The notes beneath the pieces are model-generated. The model made no database searches. It had not been told where the DNA came from and saw nothing but the letters and a program-made list of their open reading frames with translations. A program made the translations under genes and the position numbers. Shown one piece after another: positions 16,003-25,354 of a stretch of DNA of 64,000 nt. Positions within the stretch are counted from its first letter, which is position 1; each line of letters opens with the position of its first letter. This DNA is from Paludibacter sp. (GTDB lineage: Bacteria; Bacteroidota; Bacteroidia; Bacteroidales; Paludibacteraceae): contig NZ_WASO01000003.1 of assembly GCF_009712605.1 (NCBI RefSeq), positions 176,523 through 240,522 on the forward strand, read 5' to 3'.

Positions 16003-16917
16003 ATGTCAAATGTAGATAATTACAAGGATCAACAGACCGGAAAGAAAATGTTTATTCTTATAGGGAGTTCTGTCGGCCTCACATTGTTGACCAGTTTGGT
16101 TATATCGGTCATTTTGTTGTTTAAGACGATGGCAAACGGAGGCAACCTGAACGAAATTAGACCCGATATCACGTTCCTGAAAATTTCTCAGCTGATAGTA
16201 ACGGTTGTTACTTTCCTTGTGCCGGTTTTGCTACTGTCTAAGATAAGCAGAGTTAAAAGTAAGATTTTTGTGAGGGCCGATAAAGGGCTTTCTTTTGTTC
16301 CTTTTTTGCTTGCCGTTTTATTGATGTTAGCTATACAGCCTTTAATGAACGCGACTGCCGATTGGTTTTCAAACTGGTCGTTGCCTTCTTCGTTTGCATG
16401 GCTTGAGCATTGGCTGAAGAATATGGAAAAACAAAACCTTGAGTTAGTTCGGAACTTTCTGGATGTGAATTCGGCCGGAGGTTTGCTCTTTAATATTCTG
16501 GTAGTAGCAATTGCACCTGCCATTTGCGAAGAATTCTTTTTTCGGGGAGGCTTGCAGCAGGTTTTCTATGCCCGGATGAATAAGCATGTCGCTATATGGC
16601 TGGCTGCGGCGGTGTTTAGTGCCGTACATATGGAAGTGAGCGGCTTTTTACCCAGAATGGTGCTTGGCGCAAGTTTTGGGTATTTGTTTATCTGGACCGG
16701 CTCAATCTGGGCGCCGGTGATTGCTCACTTTGTCAACAACCTTTGCGGAGTGGTTACGGAATATCTGATATTCAACCATATGATTGATAAAAATATTGAG
16801 AAGGTAGGAACCGGAGATACTCTTTGGGCAACAGTGCTGGGGTCGGCGGTTTTTCTCGCTTCTTTGTGGCTTGTCTATCGACTTCATAAGAGTGATTTAT
16901 CAGAATCGAATACCTGA
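16003..16917 (+). CDS. CPBP-family intramembrane glutamic protease (CAAX-like)
   Basis: A 304-residue polytopic inner-membrane protein of the CPBP/Abi family. The three family motifs are visible: ICEEFFFRGGLQQVF (EExxxR, about 171-185), FSAVHMEVSGF (FxxxH, about 204-214) and the late HFVNN (about 244-248). At least seven hydrophobic segments occur, the first at about 18-42. Family members cleave or bind membrane peptides; in bacteria they are linked to bacteriocin immunity or stress, but the substrate here is unknown. It has its own promoter and is followed by comF after 83 bases. Confidence 0.92.
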   Translation: MSNVDNYKDQQTGKKMFILIGSSVGLTLLTSLVISVILLFKTMANGGNLNEIRPDITFLKISQLIVTVVTFLVPVLLLSKISRVKSKIFVRADKGLSFVPFLLAVLLMLAIQPLMNATADWFSNWSLPSSFAWLEHWLKNMEKQNLELVRNFLDVNSAGGLLFNILVVAIAPAICEEFFFRGGLQQVFYARMNKHVAIWLAAAVFSAVHMEVSGFLPRMVLGASFGYLFIWTGSIWAPVIAHFVNNLCGVVTEYLIFNHMIDKNIEKVGTGDTLWATVLGSAVFLASLWLVYRLHKSDLSESNT

Positions 16918-17000
16918 ACCCGCTTCCAGTAATTGATAAAGCTGTCGCTCAATGCGATTGTTCCGAATTAATATCAGACATAAAAGCAGTTTATTGACAC

Positions 17001-17684
17001 ATGAAGCTTCTGCAACATTTGGTGAATCTCATTTTTCCCAATCTCTGTCTGGCATGTGACGAAAGTCTTGTTAGTGGAGAAGATTCTGTATGCCTTTCAT
17101 GTTTGGCAGATTTGCCATACACCAATTTCCATCTCCGACAGGCCAATGATATTGAAAAGCGATTTTGGGGTAAATTTTCGGTTGAAAATGCCACGGCGCT
17201 TTATTTCTATAAGAAGGCAACTACCGGACAGCATTTGCTTCATGCGCTAAAATACCGAGGAGAAAAACAGCTTGGAATAATACTTGGGCGTCAATTAGGC
17301 AGCAATCTCATACAATCGTCATTTTATAGCGATATTGATCTGATTGTGCCTGTCCCGCTTCATCCTAAAAAGTACCGCAAGCGCGGTTATAATCAAAGCG
17401 AATGTATTTGCGAGGGTATCTCGGAAGCCATGCAGGTTCCCGTTAATTTCACCAATCTTGTCAGGTTGATTGAGAATCCGACACAAACACGCAAAGGTGT
17501 TTACGAGCGTTGGGAAAATACCAAGGGAATCTTTGGGTTGGTTGACGTTTCCGTATTTGCAGGAAAACATATTTTGCTTGTAGACGATGTACTGACCACC
17601 GGTTCAACTCTTGAAGCCTGTGCGTCAGCTCTTCTACAAGCCGAAAATGTTAGAATAAGTGTGGCAACTATCGCGGTTGCCTGA
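17001..17684 (+). CDS. comF: ComF-family phosphoribosyltransferase-like protein
   Basis: ComF proteins take part in DNA uptake by natural transformation in several bacteria. The 227-residue protein starts with two CxxC pairs (CLACDESL and CLSCLADL, about 12-34), likely a zinc knuckle. The C-terminal half is a phosphoribosyltransferase fold with LIVPVPLHPKKYRKRGYNQS (about 114-133) and the PRPP-binding loop ILLVDDVLTTGST (about 191-203). Its length is normal. It runs toward psd, with only five bases between the two stop codons. Competence itself cannot be concluded from this gene alone. Confidence 0.92.
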   Translation: MKLLQHLVNLIFPNLCLACDESLVSGEDSVCLSCLADLPYTNFHLRQANDIEKRFWGKFSVENATALYFYKKATTGQHLLHALKYRGEKQLGIILGRQLGSNLIQSSFYSDIDLIVPVPLHPKKYRKRGYNQSECICEGISEAMQVPVNFTNLVRLIENPTQTRKGVYERWENTKGIFGLVDVSVFAGKHILLVDDVLTTGSTLEACASALLQAENVRISVATIAVA

Positions 17685-17689
17685 CGGTT

Positions 17690-18364
17690 TTACTCGTTAA
17701 GACGTGCGATGATTGTTTCGTTACCAACCGTTTTTTCGCCGTGTGTTACGTAAACTTCAGCATCCAGCGGTAAAAAGATGTCGACACGTGAACCGAATTT
17801 GATGAATCCGAGATGTTCATTGAGATGACATGCTTTGCTGGGTACGGCGTAAGTTACAATACGACGGGCAAGCAATCCTGCAATCTGACGCACCAAGACC
17901 TGAGTCTTCATCGGCGACTCGATCACTACGGTAGTCCGTTCGTTTTCGGTGCTTGACTTAGGAAGATAAGCAGCAAGGTAACGACCATTATGGTGTTTGG
18001 TATATTTCACCGTGCCGGCAATAGGATACCAGTTGGCATGAACGTTGAATACCGACATGAAAATGGATATCTGTATGCGTTTATCTTTGAAATATTCGTG
18101 TTCAACTGTAGGTTCCACTACCACCACAGTACCATCGGCCGGAGCAATAATCAGACTCGGATCGTCAATATCCCCGGGACGTGAAGGATTACGGAAAAAA
18201 TAGGTAAAGAACATGAACGTTACCAGAGAAAGCAGGATATTCACAAACCATATGAGTTGGGAAAATTCGAAATAAACCATCAGGTTTATAACGAGCAGTA
18301 TTACAAATACTCCCAATAATATCCACCGTCCTTCTTTATGAATTTTCATTCTCCCTTTCTTCAT
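17690..18364 (-). CDS. psd: Phosphatidylserine decarboxylase
   Basis: Converts phosphatidylserine to phosphatidylethanolamine at the inner membrane. The 224-residue protein is the short bacterial type, with two hydrophobic helices near the N-terminus (about 14-32 and 37-57) and the catalytic domain behind them. VFNVHANWYPIAGTV carries the conserved His; KFGSRVDIFLP (about 190-200) contains the Gly-Ser at which the proenzyme cuts itself to form the pyruvoyl group. A start six codons in (MKIHKEG) is also possible. It is the last gene of the rsfS-ftsH-cdsA-psd group, a common order in Bacteroidetes, joining phospholipid synthesis steps. Confidence 0.94.
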   Translation of the reverse strand: MKKGRMKIHKEGRWILLGVFVILLVINLMVYFEFSQLIWFVNILLSLVTFMFFTYFFRNPSRPGDIDDPSLIIAPADGTVVVVEPTVEHEYFKDKRIQISIFMSVFNVHANWYPIAGTVKYTKHHNGRYLAAYLPKSSTENERTTVVIESPMKTQVLVRQIAGLLARRIVTYAVPSKACHLNEHLGFIKFGSRVDIFLPLDAEVYVTHGEKTVGNETIIARLNE

Positions 18365-18417
18365 TGTTTTTTAGCGCTTTTCGTTTATAATTAAACGAGT
18401 AATTTTTAGTCTGATGA

Positions 18418-19245
18418 TTAAATGAAGCAGTTCTCACCGATGAGAATTGCTAGATAAATTAAGATAACCGGGGTGGCAAACAGCAAACTGTCGAAACGGT
18501 CGAGCATTCCGCCATGTCCCGGTAGTATATTTCCCGAATCTTTTATGTTGAATGTGCGTTTGAGCAATGATTCGGCCAAATCTCCGAATGTTCCGAATAC
18601 AACCACCAGAGCTGCAAATCCAATCCATCCAAAGACCGACAAAGATGAGGAAAAATGTGCAAATATCAAAGCTGCCACACAAGCTGCTAAAAAACCTCCG
18701 ATTGCACCTTCCCAGGATTTCTTGGGGGAAATACGTTCAAACAGTCGGTGTTTACCCAAAGTGACGCCAAAAAGATACGCTCCCGAATCGTACGTCCAGA
18801 TCAGCACAAACAGCGCCAAAAGGAACTCCGGTTCAAAGGAGTGGTTCAGGATATTCAGCATTGAAAAAGGAACAACTACATAAATCTGGCCGAGAAAGAA
18901 ATAGGCCCAATTATGTAAAGGATTGCCATCTTTTCTGAATAATTCATAGATAACAATGCCAAAGCAAAAGAGCACATAAACTGCCAGACATATGATTCCT
19001 ATTTGAGCAGAAACCTGATTCCAAAGCAATGTGGAAAGATACAAAAATGCACTTGCCAGAGTGGCAAATTGTCTGTTGATCTGAGCGCTGCCTTTCGTGT
19101 TGATCAATGTGTAAAGTTCCCATTGAGTGAGAACGGTTACCCAGAAAAAAAGGCTTGCAAACGCAATTTTACCCAGAAAAACAGATCCGACGATAGCACC
19201 AACAAAAAGGACTCCTGTGATTGCTCGCTGTATTAAATTCTTCAT
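18418..19245 (-). CDS. cdsA: Phosphatidate cytidylyltransferase (CDP-diglyceride synthase)
   Basis: Makes CDP-diacylglycerol from phosphatidate and CTP in the inner membrane, the branch point for phospholipids. The 275-residue protein has about eight hydrophobic segments. The C-terminal family signature is complete: SLLKRTFNIKDSGNILPGHG (about 232-251) followed by GMLDRFDS. It starts 27 bases after ftsH ends and is followed by psd after 53 bases, consistent with one operon. Ordinary in length and sequence. Confidence 0.95.
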   Translation of the reverse strand: MKNLIQRAITGVLFVGAIVGSVFLGKIAFASLFFWVTVLTQWELYTLINTKGSAQINRQFATLASAFLYLSTLLWNQVSAQIGIICLAVYVLFCFGIVIYELFRKDGNPLHNWAYFFLGQIYVVVPFSMLNILNHSFEPEFLLALFVLIWTYDSGAYLFGVTLGKHRLFERISPKKSWEGAIGGFLAACVAALIFAHFSSSLSVFGWIGFAALVVVFGTFGDLAESLLKRTFNIKDSGNILPGHGGMLDRFDSLLFATPVILIYLAILIGENCFI

Positions 19246-19272
19246 CTCAAGTACGTTTCCTATATGCTATCG

Positions 19273-21342
19273 TTATGCAAGTTCTTCCGTTTGTTCGGAA
19301 GCAGTTGCGGGCTCGTCTTCATTTTTTTGCTCATCTACAATAGCCTGTTCAGTAGGTTCTGTCGTATTTTCAGACCCTGTTTCAGACATCAGTTCTTCGG
19401 CGCGCGAAGTCCATGGGCGTTTTCCGAAAATTCCTTCCACATCTTCTGTAAAGATCACTTCCTGGTCGATAAGCAATTCTGCCAGTTGGTGGTGTCCTTC
19501 TACGTGTTCCTTCAAGATGGCTTTGGCTCTTTCAAACTGTTCGTTGACGATATTTTTAGCTTCGGCATCAATCAGGTCGGCTGTTCTGTCGCTGTATGGT
19601 TTTGTAAAGCCGTATTCGTAAGCACCTGTCGAATCATAGAAACTGATGTTTGAGAGTTTGTCGCTCATGCCGTAATAGGCAACCATGGCGTAAGCCTGTT
19701 TGGTAACACGTTCCAGATCGTTCAATGCACCGGTCGAAGGCGTTTCAAAGAACAGTTCTTCTGCTGCGCGTCCGCCCAATGTGGCGCACATTTCGTCCAG
19801 AATGTGTTCTTTGGTGGTCAGCTTTCTTTCTTCCGGAAGATACCATGCAGCACCTAATGCTTCGCCGCGGGGAACGATTGTCACTTTTACCAATGGATTT
19901 GCATAACGCAACATCCAGCTAACGGTAGCGTGACCGGCTTCGTGGAAAGCAATCGATTTTTTCTCAGCCAACGTGGTGAGTGTGGTTTTGCGTTCCAGGC
20001 CACCCACGATACGGTCGACAGCATCTACGAAATCTTGCTTTTCAACAATTGTTTTATTCTTGCGGGCAGCAATCAAAGCTGCTTCGTTACATACATTGGC
20101 AATATCGGCACCCGAAAAACCTGGAGTTTGTCGGGCCAGAAAATCGATATCCAGAGCCGGATCGATTTTGATGGGTCGCAGGTGTACCTTGAAAATGGCG
20201 ATACGTTCGTGCAGGTCGGGCAGTTCGACGTGAATTTGTCTGTCAAAACGTCCGGCACGAAGCAGGGCTTTGTCCAGAATGTCGGCACGGTTAGTAGCTG
20301 CCAGAATAATGACACCACTGTTTGATCCGAAACCGTCCATTTCTGTCAGCAACTGGTTCAACGTATTTTCGCGTTCGTCGTTAGCGCCCATATTAGGATT
20401 CTTTCCACGGGCACGTCCTACCGCATCAATTTCGTCAATGAAGATAATACACGGTGCTTTTTCTTTTGCCTGACGGAAAAGGTCGCGCACACGTGATGCT
20501 CCCACACCAACGAACATTTCCACGAAATCGGAACCCGACATGGAGAAGAACGGAACATCGGCTTCGCCAGCCACCGCTTTTGCCAAAAGTGTTTTACCTG
20601 TACCCGGAGGGCCAACAAGCAAAGCTCCTTTAGGGATCTTACCTCCCAGTTCGGTATATTTTGACGGGTTTTTCAGGAACGCCACAATTTCTTCCACCTC
20701 CTGTTTGGCGCCGTCAAGTCCGGCAACATCTTTAAAGGTTACTTTGATTTCACCGTTTGTTTTGTCGAAGAGCTGAGCCTTGGATTTTCCTACAGAGAAA
20801 ATATTACCGGGGCCGCCACCTGATCCACCGCTCATCCGTCGTGACAAGAATACGAAGAATGCAATCATCAGGACGATGGGTAGAATAGAATAGAGGAAAG
20901 TATTGAAGTAATCGTTTTCCTTCTGGTAGAACACCTCTCCTGTAAATTGTTTGTTTTCTCTTACCTGAGAAAGAAAGCGCTGTGTCTCTTCTACAGATCC
21001 GAACTTAACCGTGATGACGGGATTTTGCTGAAATTTGGCAGAGTCGTTTCCGAATACAGGGGTCATCTTCCCTTTTTTGATAGTCACCAGAGCATAGTTC
21101 TGGTTGGATACGACAGTTATTTTGTCAACATAGTTGTTCTTAACATAGCCTTCAAAATCGGAAAAAGAGACATCCTTTGGATTCCCGGTTTGGGCAAAGA
21201 AGGTCATACCTACCAAAACTATACCAATCAGGGCATAGATCCAGTAGAGGTAATTCTGGCGGTTATTTTGACGTTTCCGCTGAGGATTCCCCGAATCCTG
21301 ATTTTGAGAACGCTTGAATTTATTGCTTGAATCTGGTTCCAT
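19273..21342 (-). CDS. ftsH: ATP-dependent zinc metalloprotease FtsH
   Basis: Membrane-bound hexameric AAA+ protease that removes misfolded membrane proteins and short-lived regulators. The 689-residue protein has two transmembrane helices (about 31-50 and 150-167) around a periplasmic domain, then the AAA domain with Walker A GPPGTGKT (244-251), Walker B FIDEIDA (301-307) and the second region of homology with [18 protein letters not shown]. The zinc site is HEAGH at 467-471. After the protease domain comes a Glu/Thr-rich tail (about 650-689), somewhat longer than in E. coli. An Arg/Gln/Asn-rich N-terminus precedes the first helix. It lies between rsfS (75 bases) and cdsA (27 bases). Confidence 0.97.
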   Translation of the reverse strand: MEPDSSNKFKRSQNQDSGNPQRKRQNNRQNYLYWIYALIGIVLVGMTFFAQTGNPKDVSFSDFEGYVKNNYVDKITVVSNQNYALVTIKKGKMTPVFGNDSAKFQQNPVITVKFGSVEETQRFLSQVRENKQFTGEVFYQKENDYFNTFLYSILPIVLMIAFFVFLSRRMSGGSGGGPGNIFSVGKSKAQLFDKTNGEIKVTFKDVAGLDGAKQEVEEIVAFLKNPSKYTELGGKIPKGALLVGPPGTGKTLLAKAVAGEADVPFFSMSGSDFVEMFVGVGASRVRDLFRQAKEKAPCIIFIDEIDAVGRARGKNPNMGANDERENTLNQLLTEMDGFGSNSGVIILAATNRADILDKALLRAGRFDRQIHVELPDLHERIAIFKVHLRPIKIDPALDIDFLARQTPGFSGADIANVCNEAALIAARKNKTIVEKQDFVDAVDRIVGGLERKTTLTTLAEKKSIAFHEAGHATVSWMLRYANPLVKVTIVPRGEALGAAWYLPEERKLTTKEHILDEMCATLGGRAAEELFFETPSTGALNDLERVTKQAYAMVAYYGMSDKLSNISFYDSTGAYEYGFTKPYSDRTADLIDAEAKNIVNEQFERAKAILKEHVEGHHQLAELLIDQEVIFTEDVEGIFGKRPWTSRAEELMSETGSENTTEPTEQAIVDEQKNEDEPATASEQTEELA

Positions 21343-21417
21343 ATATAATTAATGTATAGACAAAATTAAATTTAGAAACACGACTTAAATACAAGGCTGA
21401 ATTTTTATTGCCTGACT

Positions 21418-21774
21418 TTAGTCGAGATCAGGGATTTCTGTAATATCGGCATCAGCCCACAAATGTTCGATGTCGTAAAAATTGCGGGGCTCGCGCTGGA
21501 ACACATGAACGATTACCTGTAGATAGTCCATGGCAACCCAAAGCGAGTTTTCCAGTCCATCCGTGGCAACCGGTTTGGTTTTTGCATGAGTACGGACATA
21601 ATCTCTCACCGAGCCTGCAATAGCGTTGACGTGGGTGTTTGAATCACCTTCGCAGATGACAAAGTAACTACACCCTGCGCTGTCAAATTTCTTTAGATCA
21701 ACAACTACAATGCGTTTGCCTTTCTTTTCCTGTATTCCTTCTACAATGGTACGAACTAAAATATTATCTGTCAT
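21418..21774 (-). CDS. rsfS: Ribosomal silencing factor RsfS
   Basis: Binds ribosomal protein L14 (uL14) and blocks joining of the subunits when nutrients are short. The 118-residue protein has the family length and the typical blocks VVVDLKKFDSAGCSYFVICE (about 23-42), SNTHVNAIAGSVRD and the C-terminal DYLQVIVHVFQREPRNFYDI (about 88-107). It is first in the rsfS-ftsH-cdsA-psd group and has a good promoter at 21880-21911, giving a leader of about 100 bases. Confidence 0.95.
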   Translation of the reverse strand: MTDNILVRTIVEGIQEKKGKRIVVVDLKKFDSAGCSYFVICEGDSNTHVNAIAGSVRDYVRTHAKTKPVATDGLENSLWVAMDYLQVIVHVFQREPRNFYDIEHLWADADITEIPDLD

Positions 21775-21879
21775 GTAATAAATGAATGATTCCTGGTGAA
21801 ACTATTTTGAAAATTAGATATTGGTGGGAAACAGCTTATTATCTGCTTGAAGTATAAGCGGAGACTTCCTAATAATTTG

Positions 21880-21911
21880 CAAAGATAGTGTTAAATTGCA
21901 ATATTACCCAA
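21880..21911 (-). promoter_or_regulatory. Promoter of rsfS
   Basis: Minus strand: TTG (21909-21911), 21-base spacer, TATCTTTG (21880-21887). It faces away from the rplM promoter; the region between the two (about 21912-22020) shows nothing else. Confidence 0.6.
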
Positions 21912-22020
21912 CATGTTGAAGCAAACGGGAGTTTCCGTCACAGCAGGGTATTCCCTGTATTCAATCAAAAAGCGTGCCATAAAACGTTAGTGTCTGACAC
22001 AAAAAAAGTTGTTGAAAAGT

Positions 22021-22050
22021 TTTGTACTTGGAAAATTTAGCGTACTTTTG
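22021..22050 (+). promoter_or_regulatory. Promoter of the rplM-rpsI operon
   Basis: TTTG (22021-22024), 18-base spacer, TACTTTTG (22043-22050). The transcript would start near 22057, leaving a leader of about 178 bases before rplM. Confidence 0.65.
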
Positions 22051-22056
22051 CAGTCC

Positions 22057-22234
22057 GAATTATTATCCCGTGAAGGAAAAAGTGTGCAGAGTTGTTAATG
22101 GGGTGAAATCAAACGGATTAGCCTACGGTTGAGAAGTAGCTTTTAATGACTGTGCACGAAGTTATTATTCAAAAATTAATCATCACGCCCTTTTTTCGTA
22201 TGGTGAACGAAAAACCGGTGTACAAATTATTCGT
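22057..22234 (+). promoter_or_regulatory. Structured 5' leader of rplM, candidate ribosomal-protein autoregulatory leader
   Basis: Within the leader GTGTGCAG pairs with CTGTGCAC over 8 bp (two G-U pairs), closing a domain of about 80 bases. Inside it TTAA on each side can extend the stem after an internal loop. L13 operons of several bacteria are controlled by leader RNAs, but I cannot assign this to a known class. Confidence 0.45.
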
Positions 22235-22690
22235 ATGAATACTTTAAGTTATAAAACCATCTCTGCCAACAAGGCAACTGTTCAGAAAGAATGGGTGGTA
22301 GTTGACGCTACCGATTTGGTATTGGGACGTATGGGTTCGAAGGTTGCAAAACTTCTTCGTGGCAAATATAAACCCAGTTTTACTCCGCACGTGGATTGCG
22401 GTGACAACGTGATTGTGATTAATGCCGAAAAAGTGCAATTGACGGGAAATAAATGGAATGACCGCGTTTACTTGCGCTATACCGGTTATCCCGGCGGCCA
22501 ACGCGAAATCACTCCTGCTAAATTGATGGCAAAAAGTCCGGACAAACTGATCCGTAAAGTGGTAAAAGGTATGCTTCCTAAGAACCGTCTTGGTGCTCAG
22601 TTGTTGCGTAACCTGCACGTTTATGCTGGTGCCGAACACCCACACGAAGCACAACAACCCAAAGTTATTGATTTAAACTCACTTAAATAA
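22235..22690 (+). CDS. rplM: 50S ribosomal protein L13
   Basis: Large-subunit protein (uL13) needed early in 50S assembly. The 151-residue sequence shows the family blocks WVVVDATDLVLGRMGSKVAK (about 20-39), GDNVIVINAEKVQLTGNKW and the signature region VVKGMLPKNRLG (about 109-120) followed by LHVYAGAEHPHEAQQP. The start is the ATG at 22235 after the long leader. It is co-transcribed with rpsI, five bases downstream, the nearly universal pairing of these two genes. Confidence 0.98.
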   Translation: MNTLSYKTISANKATVQKEWVVVDATDLVLGRMGSKVAKLLRGKYKPSFTPHVDCGDNVIVINAEKVQLTGNKWNDRVYLRYTGYPGGQREITPAKLMAKSPDKLIRKVVKGMLPKNRLGAQLLRNLHVYAGAEHPHEAQQPKVIDLNSLK

Positions 22691-22695
22691 GAGAT

Positions 22696-23082
22696 ATGGA
22701 AATAGTAAATGCCATAGGAAGAAGAAAAGCTGCTGTTGCACGCGTTTTCGTTACCCCGGGAAAAGGTGAAATCACCGTAAACAAGCGTGAGCTTGGCGTA
22801 TATTTCCCATCGAGCATTCTTCAATATGTTGTGAAACAGCCTTTAACAAAACTTGGCGTTGCCGAACAATACGATATCAAGGTAAACCTTGACGGTGGCG
22901 GTTTCAAAGGTCAGGCTGAAGCGCTGCGTATGGCTATTGCTCGTGCATTAGTAAAGATCGATGCAGCAAACAAACCTGCTTTGAAAGCAGAAGGCTTCAT
23001 GACCCGTGACCCACGCGAAGTGGAACGTAAAAAACCGGGTCGTCCTAAAGCACGTAAGAGATTCCAGTTCAGCAAACGTTAA
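22696..23082 (+). CDS. rpsI: 30S ribosomal protein S9
   Basis: Small-subunit protein (uS9) whose basic C-terminal tail reaches the P-site tRNA. The 128-residue sequence opens NAIGRRKAAVARVFVTPGKG and has GGGFKGQAEALRMAIARAL (about 66-84), the family signature. It ends in the required tail RPKARKRFQFSKR, with terminal Lys-Arg. It sits five bases after rplM. The 164 bases to rpsB carry a chain of small hairpins. Confidence 0.98.
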   Translation: MEIVNAIGRRKAAVARVFVTPGKGEITVNKRELGVYFPSSILQYVVKQPLTKLGVAEQYDIKVNLDGGGFKGQAEALRMAIARALVKIDAANKPALKAEGFMTRDPREVERKKPGRPKARKRFQFSKR

Positions 23083-23246
23083 TATTGCCTATGGTTGGGT
23101 GGTTTCACCCGACCGGCTATTATTCGTTACTGGCGGATCTATACGAAGTTTAGTATCTAAACCGGAAAGACTTTCCTTCCAGTCTTATTGGAAACTACTT
23201 GCCGGTTGAGTACCTCAGAATGTAAACTTATTAAAAAAACAAACAA
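23083..23246 (+). promoter_or_regulatory. Structured leader between rpsI and rpsB
   Basis: Several hairpins follow one another. GGTTGGGTG pairs with CACCCGACC (9 bp with one G-U) near 23094-23114. Then come GTTTAG/CTAAAC (23148-23162), GGAAA/TTTCC (23164-23176) and TTCCA/TGGAA (23177-23193). A competing 6-bp helix, AAGACT (23167-23172) with AGTCTT (23181-23186), would break the last two. Such mutually exclusive helices are typical of control leaders; rpsB-tsf is autoregulated by S2 in E. coli. Confidence 0.5.
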
Positions 23247-24083
23247 ATGCCTACAACAAAATTCGAAGACTTATTGGAAGCAGGTTGCCACTTTGGTCAC
23301 CTGAAACGTAAATGGAATCCTGCAATGGCTCCCTACATTTTCATGGAAAGCAACGGAATCCACATTATTGATTTGCACAAAACAGCTGTTAAAATTGACG
23401 AAGCTGCTGCTGCTCTGAAACAAATTGCAAAATCAGGCCGTAAAATCCTGTTCGTTGCAACAAAAAAACAGGCTAAAGAAGTAGTTGCTGAAGCTGCTCA
23501 GGCAATCAGTATGCCTTACGTTACAGAACGCTGGCCGGGTGGTATGTTGACAAACTTCCCAACAATCCGTAAAGCGATTAAAAAAATGAGTACCATTGAC
23601 AAAATGGCAACTGACGGAACTTTCGATAATCTTTCGAAACGCGAAAAATTGCAAATCACACGTCAACGCGCTAAACTTGAAAAGAACCTTGGTAGTATTG
23701 CCGACCTCGTTCGCATGCCATCGGCTCTGTTCGTAGTTGACGTATTGAAAGAACAAATCGCTGTTCGTGAAGCAAAACGCCTCGGTATTCCTGTTTTCGG
23801 TATTGTTGATACCAACTCAAATCCTGGTGAAATCGACTTCGTGATCCCGGCTAATGATGATGCTACAAAATCTATTGATATCATCCTCAAAGCTATGGTT
23901 GCTGCAGTTCAGGAAGGTTTGCAGGAATTGAAAATCGAAAAGGTAGAAGCTGAAAATGCAGAAGAACCTCAAACTCACGACAAACGAGTTCGCGGCGCTA
24001 AAAAAGTTCGTATTCACAAAGAAGATGAAGTTGCTTTGAATGCCAAGGTAGCTGACAAATTTTTGAAAAATACTGAAGAATAA
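23247..24083 (+). CDS. rpsB: 30S ribosomal protein S2
   Basis: Small-subunit protein (uS2). The 278-residue sequence begins TTKFEDLLEAGCHFGHLKRK, then KWNPAMAPYIFMESNGIHII and RWPGGMLTNFPTIRK (about 92-106), all typical. VVDVLKEQIAVREAKRLGIP and DTNSNPGEIDFVIPANDDA follow. The C-terminal extension (about 235-278, EEPQTHDKRVRGAKKVRIHK) is longer than in E. coli, as often in Bacteroidetes. It precedes tsf in the classical rpsB-tsf pairing, with a 146-base gap that holds a possible attenuator. Confidence 0.98.
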   Translation: MPTTKFEDLLEAGCHFGHLKRKWNPAMAPYIFMESNGIHIIDLHKTAVKIDEAAAALKQIAKSGRKILFVATKKQAKEVVAEAAQAISMPYVTERWPGGMLTNFPTIRKAIKKMSTIDKMATDGTFDNLSKREKLQITRQRAKLEKNLGSIADLVRMPSALFVVDVLKEQIAVREAKRLGIPVFGIVDTNSNPGEIDFVIPANDDATKSIDIILKAMVAAVQEGLQELKIEKVEAENAEEPQTHDKRVRGAKKVRIHKEDEVALNAKVADKFLKNTEE

Positions 24084-24104
24084 TATTCGGACTTAGTATA
24101 AAAG

Positions 24105-24151
24105 ATGCGTTACTGACTTGGGATTTTCTTAGGTTCGTGGCGCATTTTTTT
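24105..24151 (+). terminator. Possible attenuator between rpsB and tsf
   Basis: ATGCG (24105-24109) pairs with CGCAT (24141-24145), which runs into seven T's. The stem is short with a long loop, so any termination would be partial, which would suit unequal output of S2 and EF-Ts. The following bases up to 24186 are a string of the type AACCTTGAACCTTGAG found in other spacers here. Confidence 0.4.
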
Positions 24152-24229
24152 AGTTTAAGGTTCAATCTTAAACCTTGAACCTTGAGCAATAAACAAAATC
24201 AAATATAAATCACTTAAAATAAAAATATT

Positions 24230-25228
24230 ATGGCAGTAACAATGGCAGAAATTTCGAAATTGCGTACCATGACCGGTGCCGGTATGATGGACTGTAAGAA
24301 TGCTTTGACAGAAGCAAACGGCGATTTCGATGCAGCAGTTGAAATTATTCGTAAAAAAGGTCAGGCTGTCGCTGCAAAACGTAGCGATCGCGAAGCTTCT
24401 GAAGGTTGTGTTTTGGCAGGAACAAACGGTGGCTTTGCCGCTACTTTGGCTCTGAAATGCGAAACTGACTTCGTTGCTAAAAATGCTGACTTCGTTGCTT
24501 TGACTCAAGCGATCCTCAATAAGGCGTTGGAAGCAAAACCTAAAACTCAGGACGAATTGTTGGCGTTGGCTATTGATGGTCGTTCTATCGCTGAACACAT
24601 TACCGAACGTACCGGTATCACAGGCGAAAAAACAGAGTTGGATTACTATGAATTTGTAGAAGGTGGAACAGTAACAACTTACATCCATCCGGGTAACAAA
24701 TTGGCTACTATCGTTGCTTTTGCTGAAAAAGATGCTGAATACGAAACCATGCACGGTATAGCAATGCATATCGCAGCAATGTCGCCTGTGGCTATCGATG
24801 AATCTGCAGTTCCTCAAAAGGTAAAAGATAACGAATTGGCCGTAGCTATCGAAAAAACCAAAAACGAACTTGTTGCAAAAGAAGTTGAAGTTGCGTTGAA
24901 AAAAGCAGGCATCAATCCCGCTCATGTTGATAGCGAAGACCACATTGAATCGAACATGGCAAAAGGCTGGATCACTGCAGAAGATGCAGCAAAAGCCCGC
25001 GAAATCAAGACAACGGTTGCTGCAGAAAAATCAGCAACTCTGCCAGAACAGAAAGTAAACAATATTGCCGCAGGTCGTATGGCAAAATTCTTCAAAGAAT
25101 ATACCCTTGTAGAACAAAAATATGAAGGTGGTGGCGAAGGAGCAGGCAAAATAACAGTAAAAGAACTGCTTGCCAAAAAACAGTTGACCTGCGTTGCATT
25201 CAAACGTGTAACTTTGAACCAGGAATAA
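24230..25228 (+). CDS. tsf: Translation elongation factor Ts
   Basis: Exchanges GDP for GTP on EF-Tu. The 332-residue protein starts MAVTMAEISKLRTMTGAGMM, and residues about 15-40 contain the UBA-like domain with DCKNALTEANGDFDAAVEII. ALKCETDFVAKNADFV (about 75-90) is the second signature and touches EF-Tu. The dimerisation domains follow, and KFFKEYTLVEQ lies near the end. Longer than E. coli EF-Ts (283) through inserts in the middle, as in other Bacteroidetes. A strong terminator ends the rplM-rpsI-rpsB-tsf run. Confidence 0.97.
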   Translation: MAVTMAEISKLRTMTGAGMMDCKNALTEANGDFDAAVEIIRKKGQAVAAKRSDREASEGCVLAGTNGGFAATLALKCETDFVAKNADFVALTQAILNKALEAKPKTQDELLALAIDGRSIAEHITERTGITGEKTELDYYEFVEGGTVTTYIHPGNKLATIVAFAEKDAEYETMHGIAMHIAAMSPVAIDESAVPQKVKDNELAVAIEKTKNELVAKEVEVALKKAGINPAHVDSEDHIESNMAKGWITAEDAAKAREIKTTVAAEKSATLPEQKVNNIAAGRMAKFFKEYTLVEQKYEGGGEGAGKITVKELLAKKQLTCVAFKRVTLNQE

Positions 25229-25250
25229 TTGTTTCAGCCAATTAAATACG

Positions 25251-25282
25251 AACAGCCGGCCTTTAAGACCGGCTGTTTTTTT
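25251..25282 (+). terminator. Terminator after tsf
   Basis: Perfect 9-bp GC-rich stem (25251-25259 with 25269-25277), nine-base loop, then a T-run. Confidence 0.88.
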
Positions 25283-25354
25283 GTAACTTTGTGAAGCAAA
25301 AGTCCTGGTATGTAATGACGATTCATCTTCTTGGTGATGGATGGCGTGGGCTGC

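Noticed and set aside
24155-24943. 262-codon open frame on the minus strand opposite tsf
   Set aside because: Antisense shadow of a highly conserved gene; Cys/Phe-rich product with no recognisable family.
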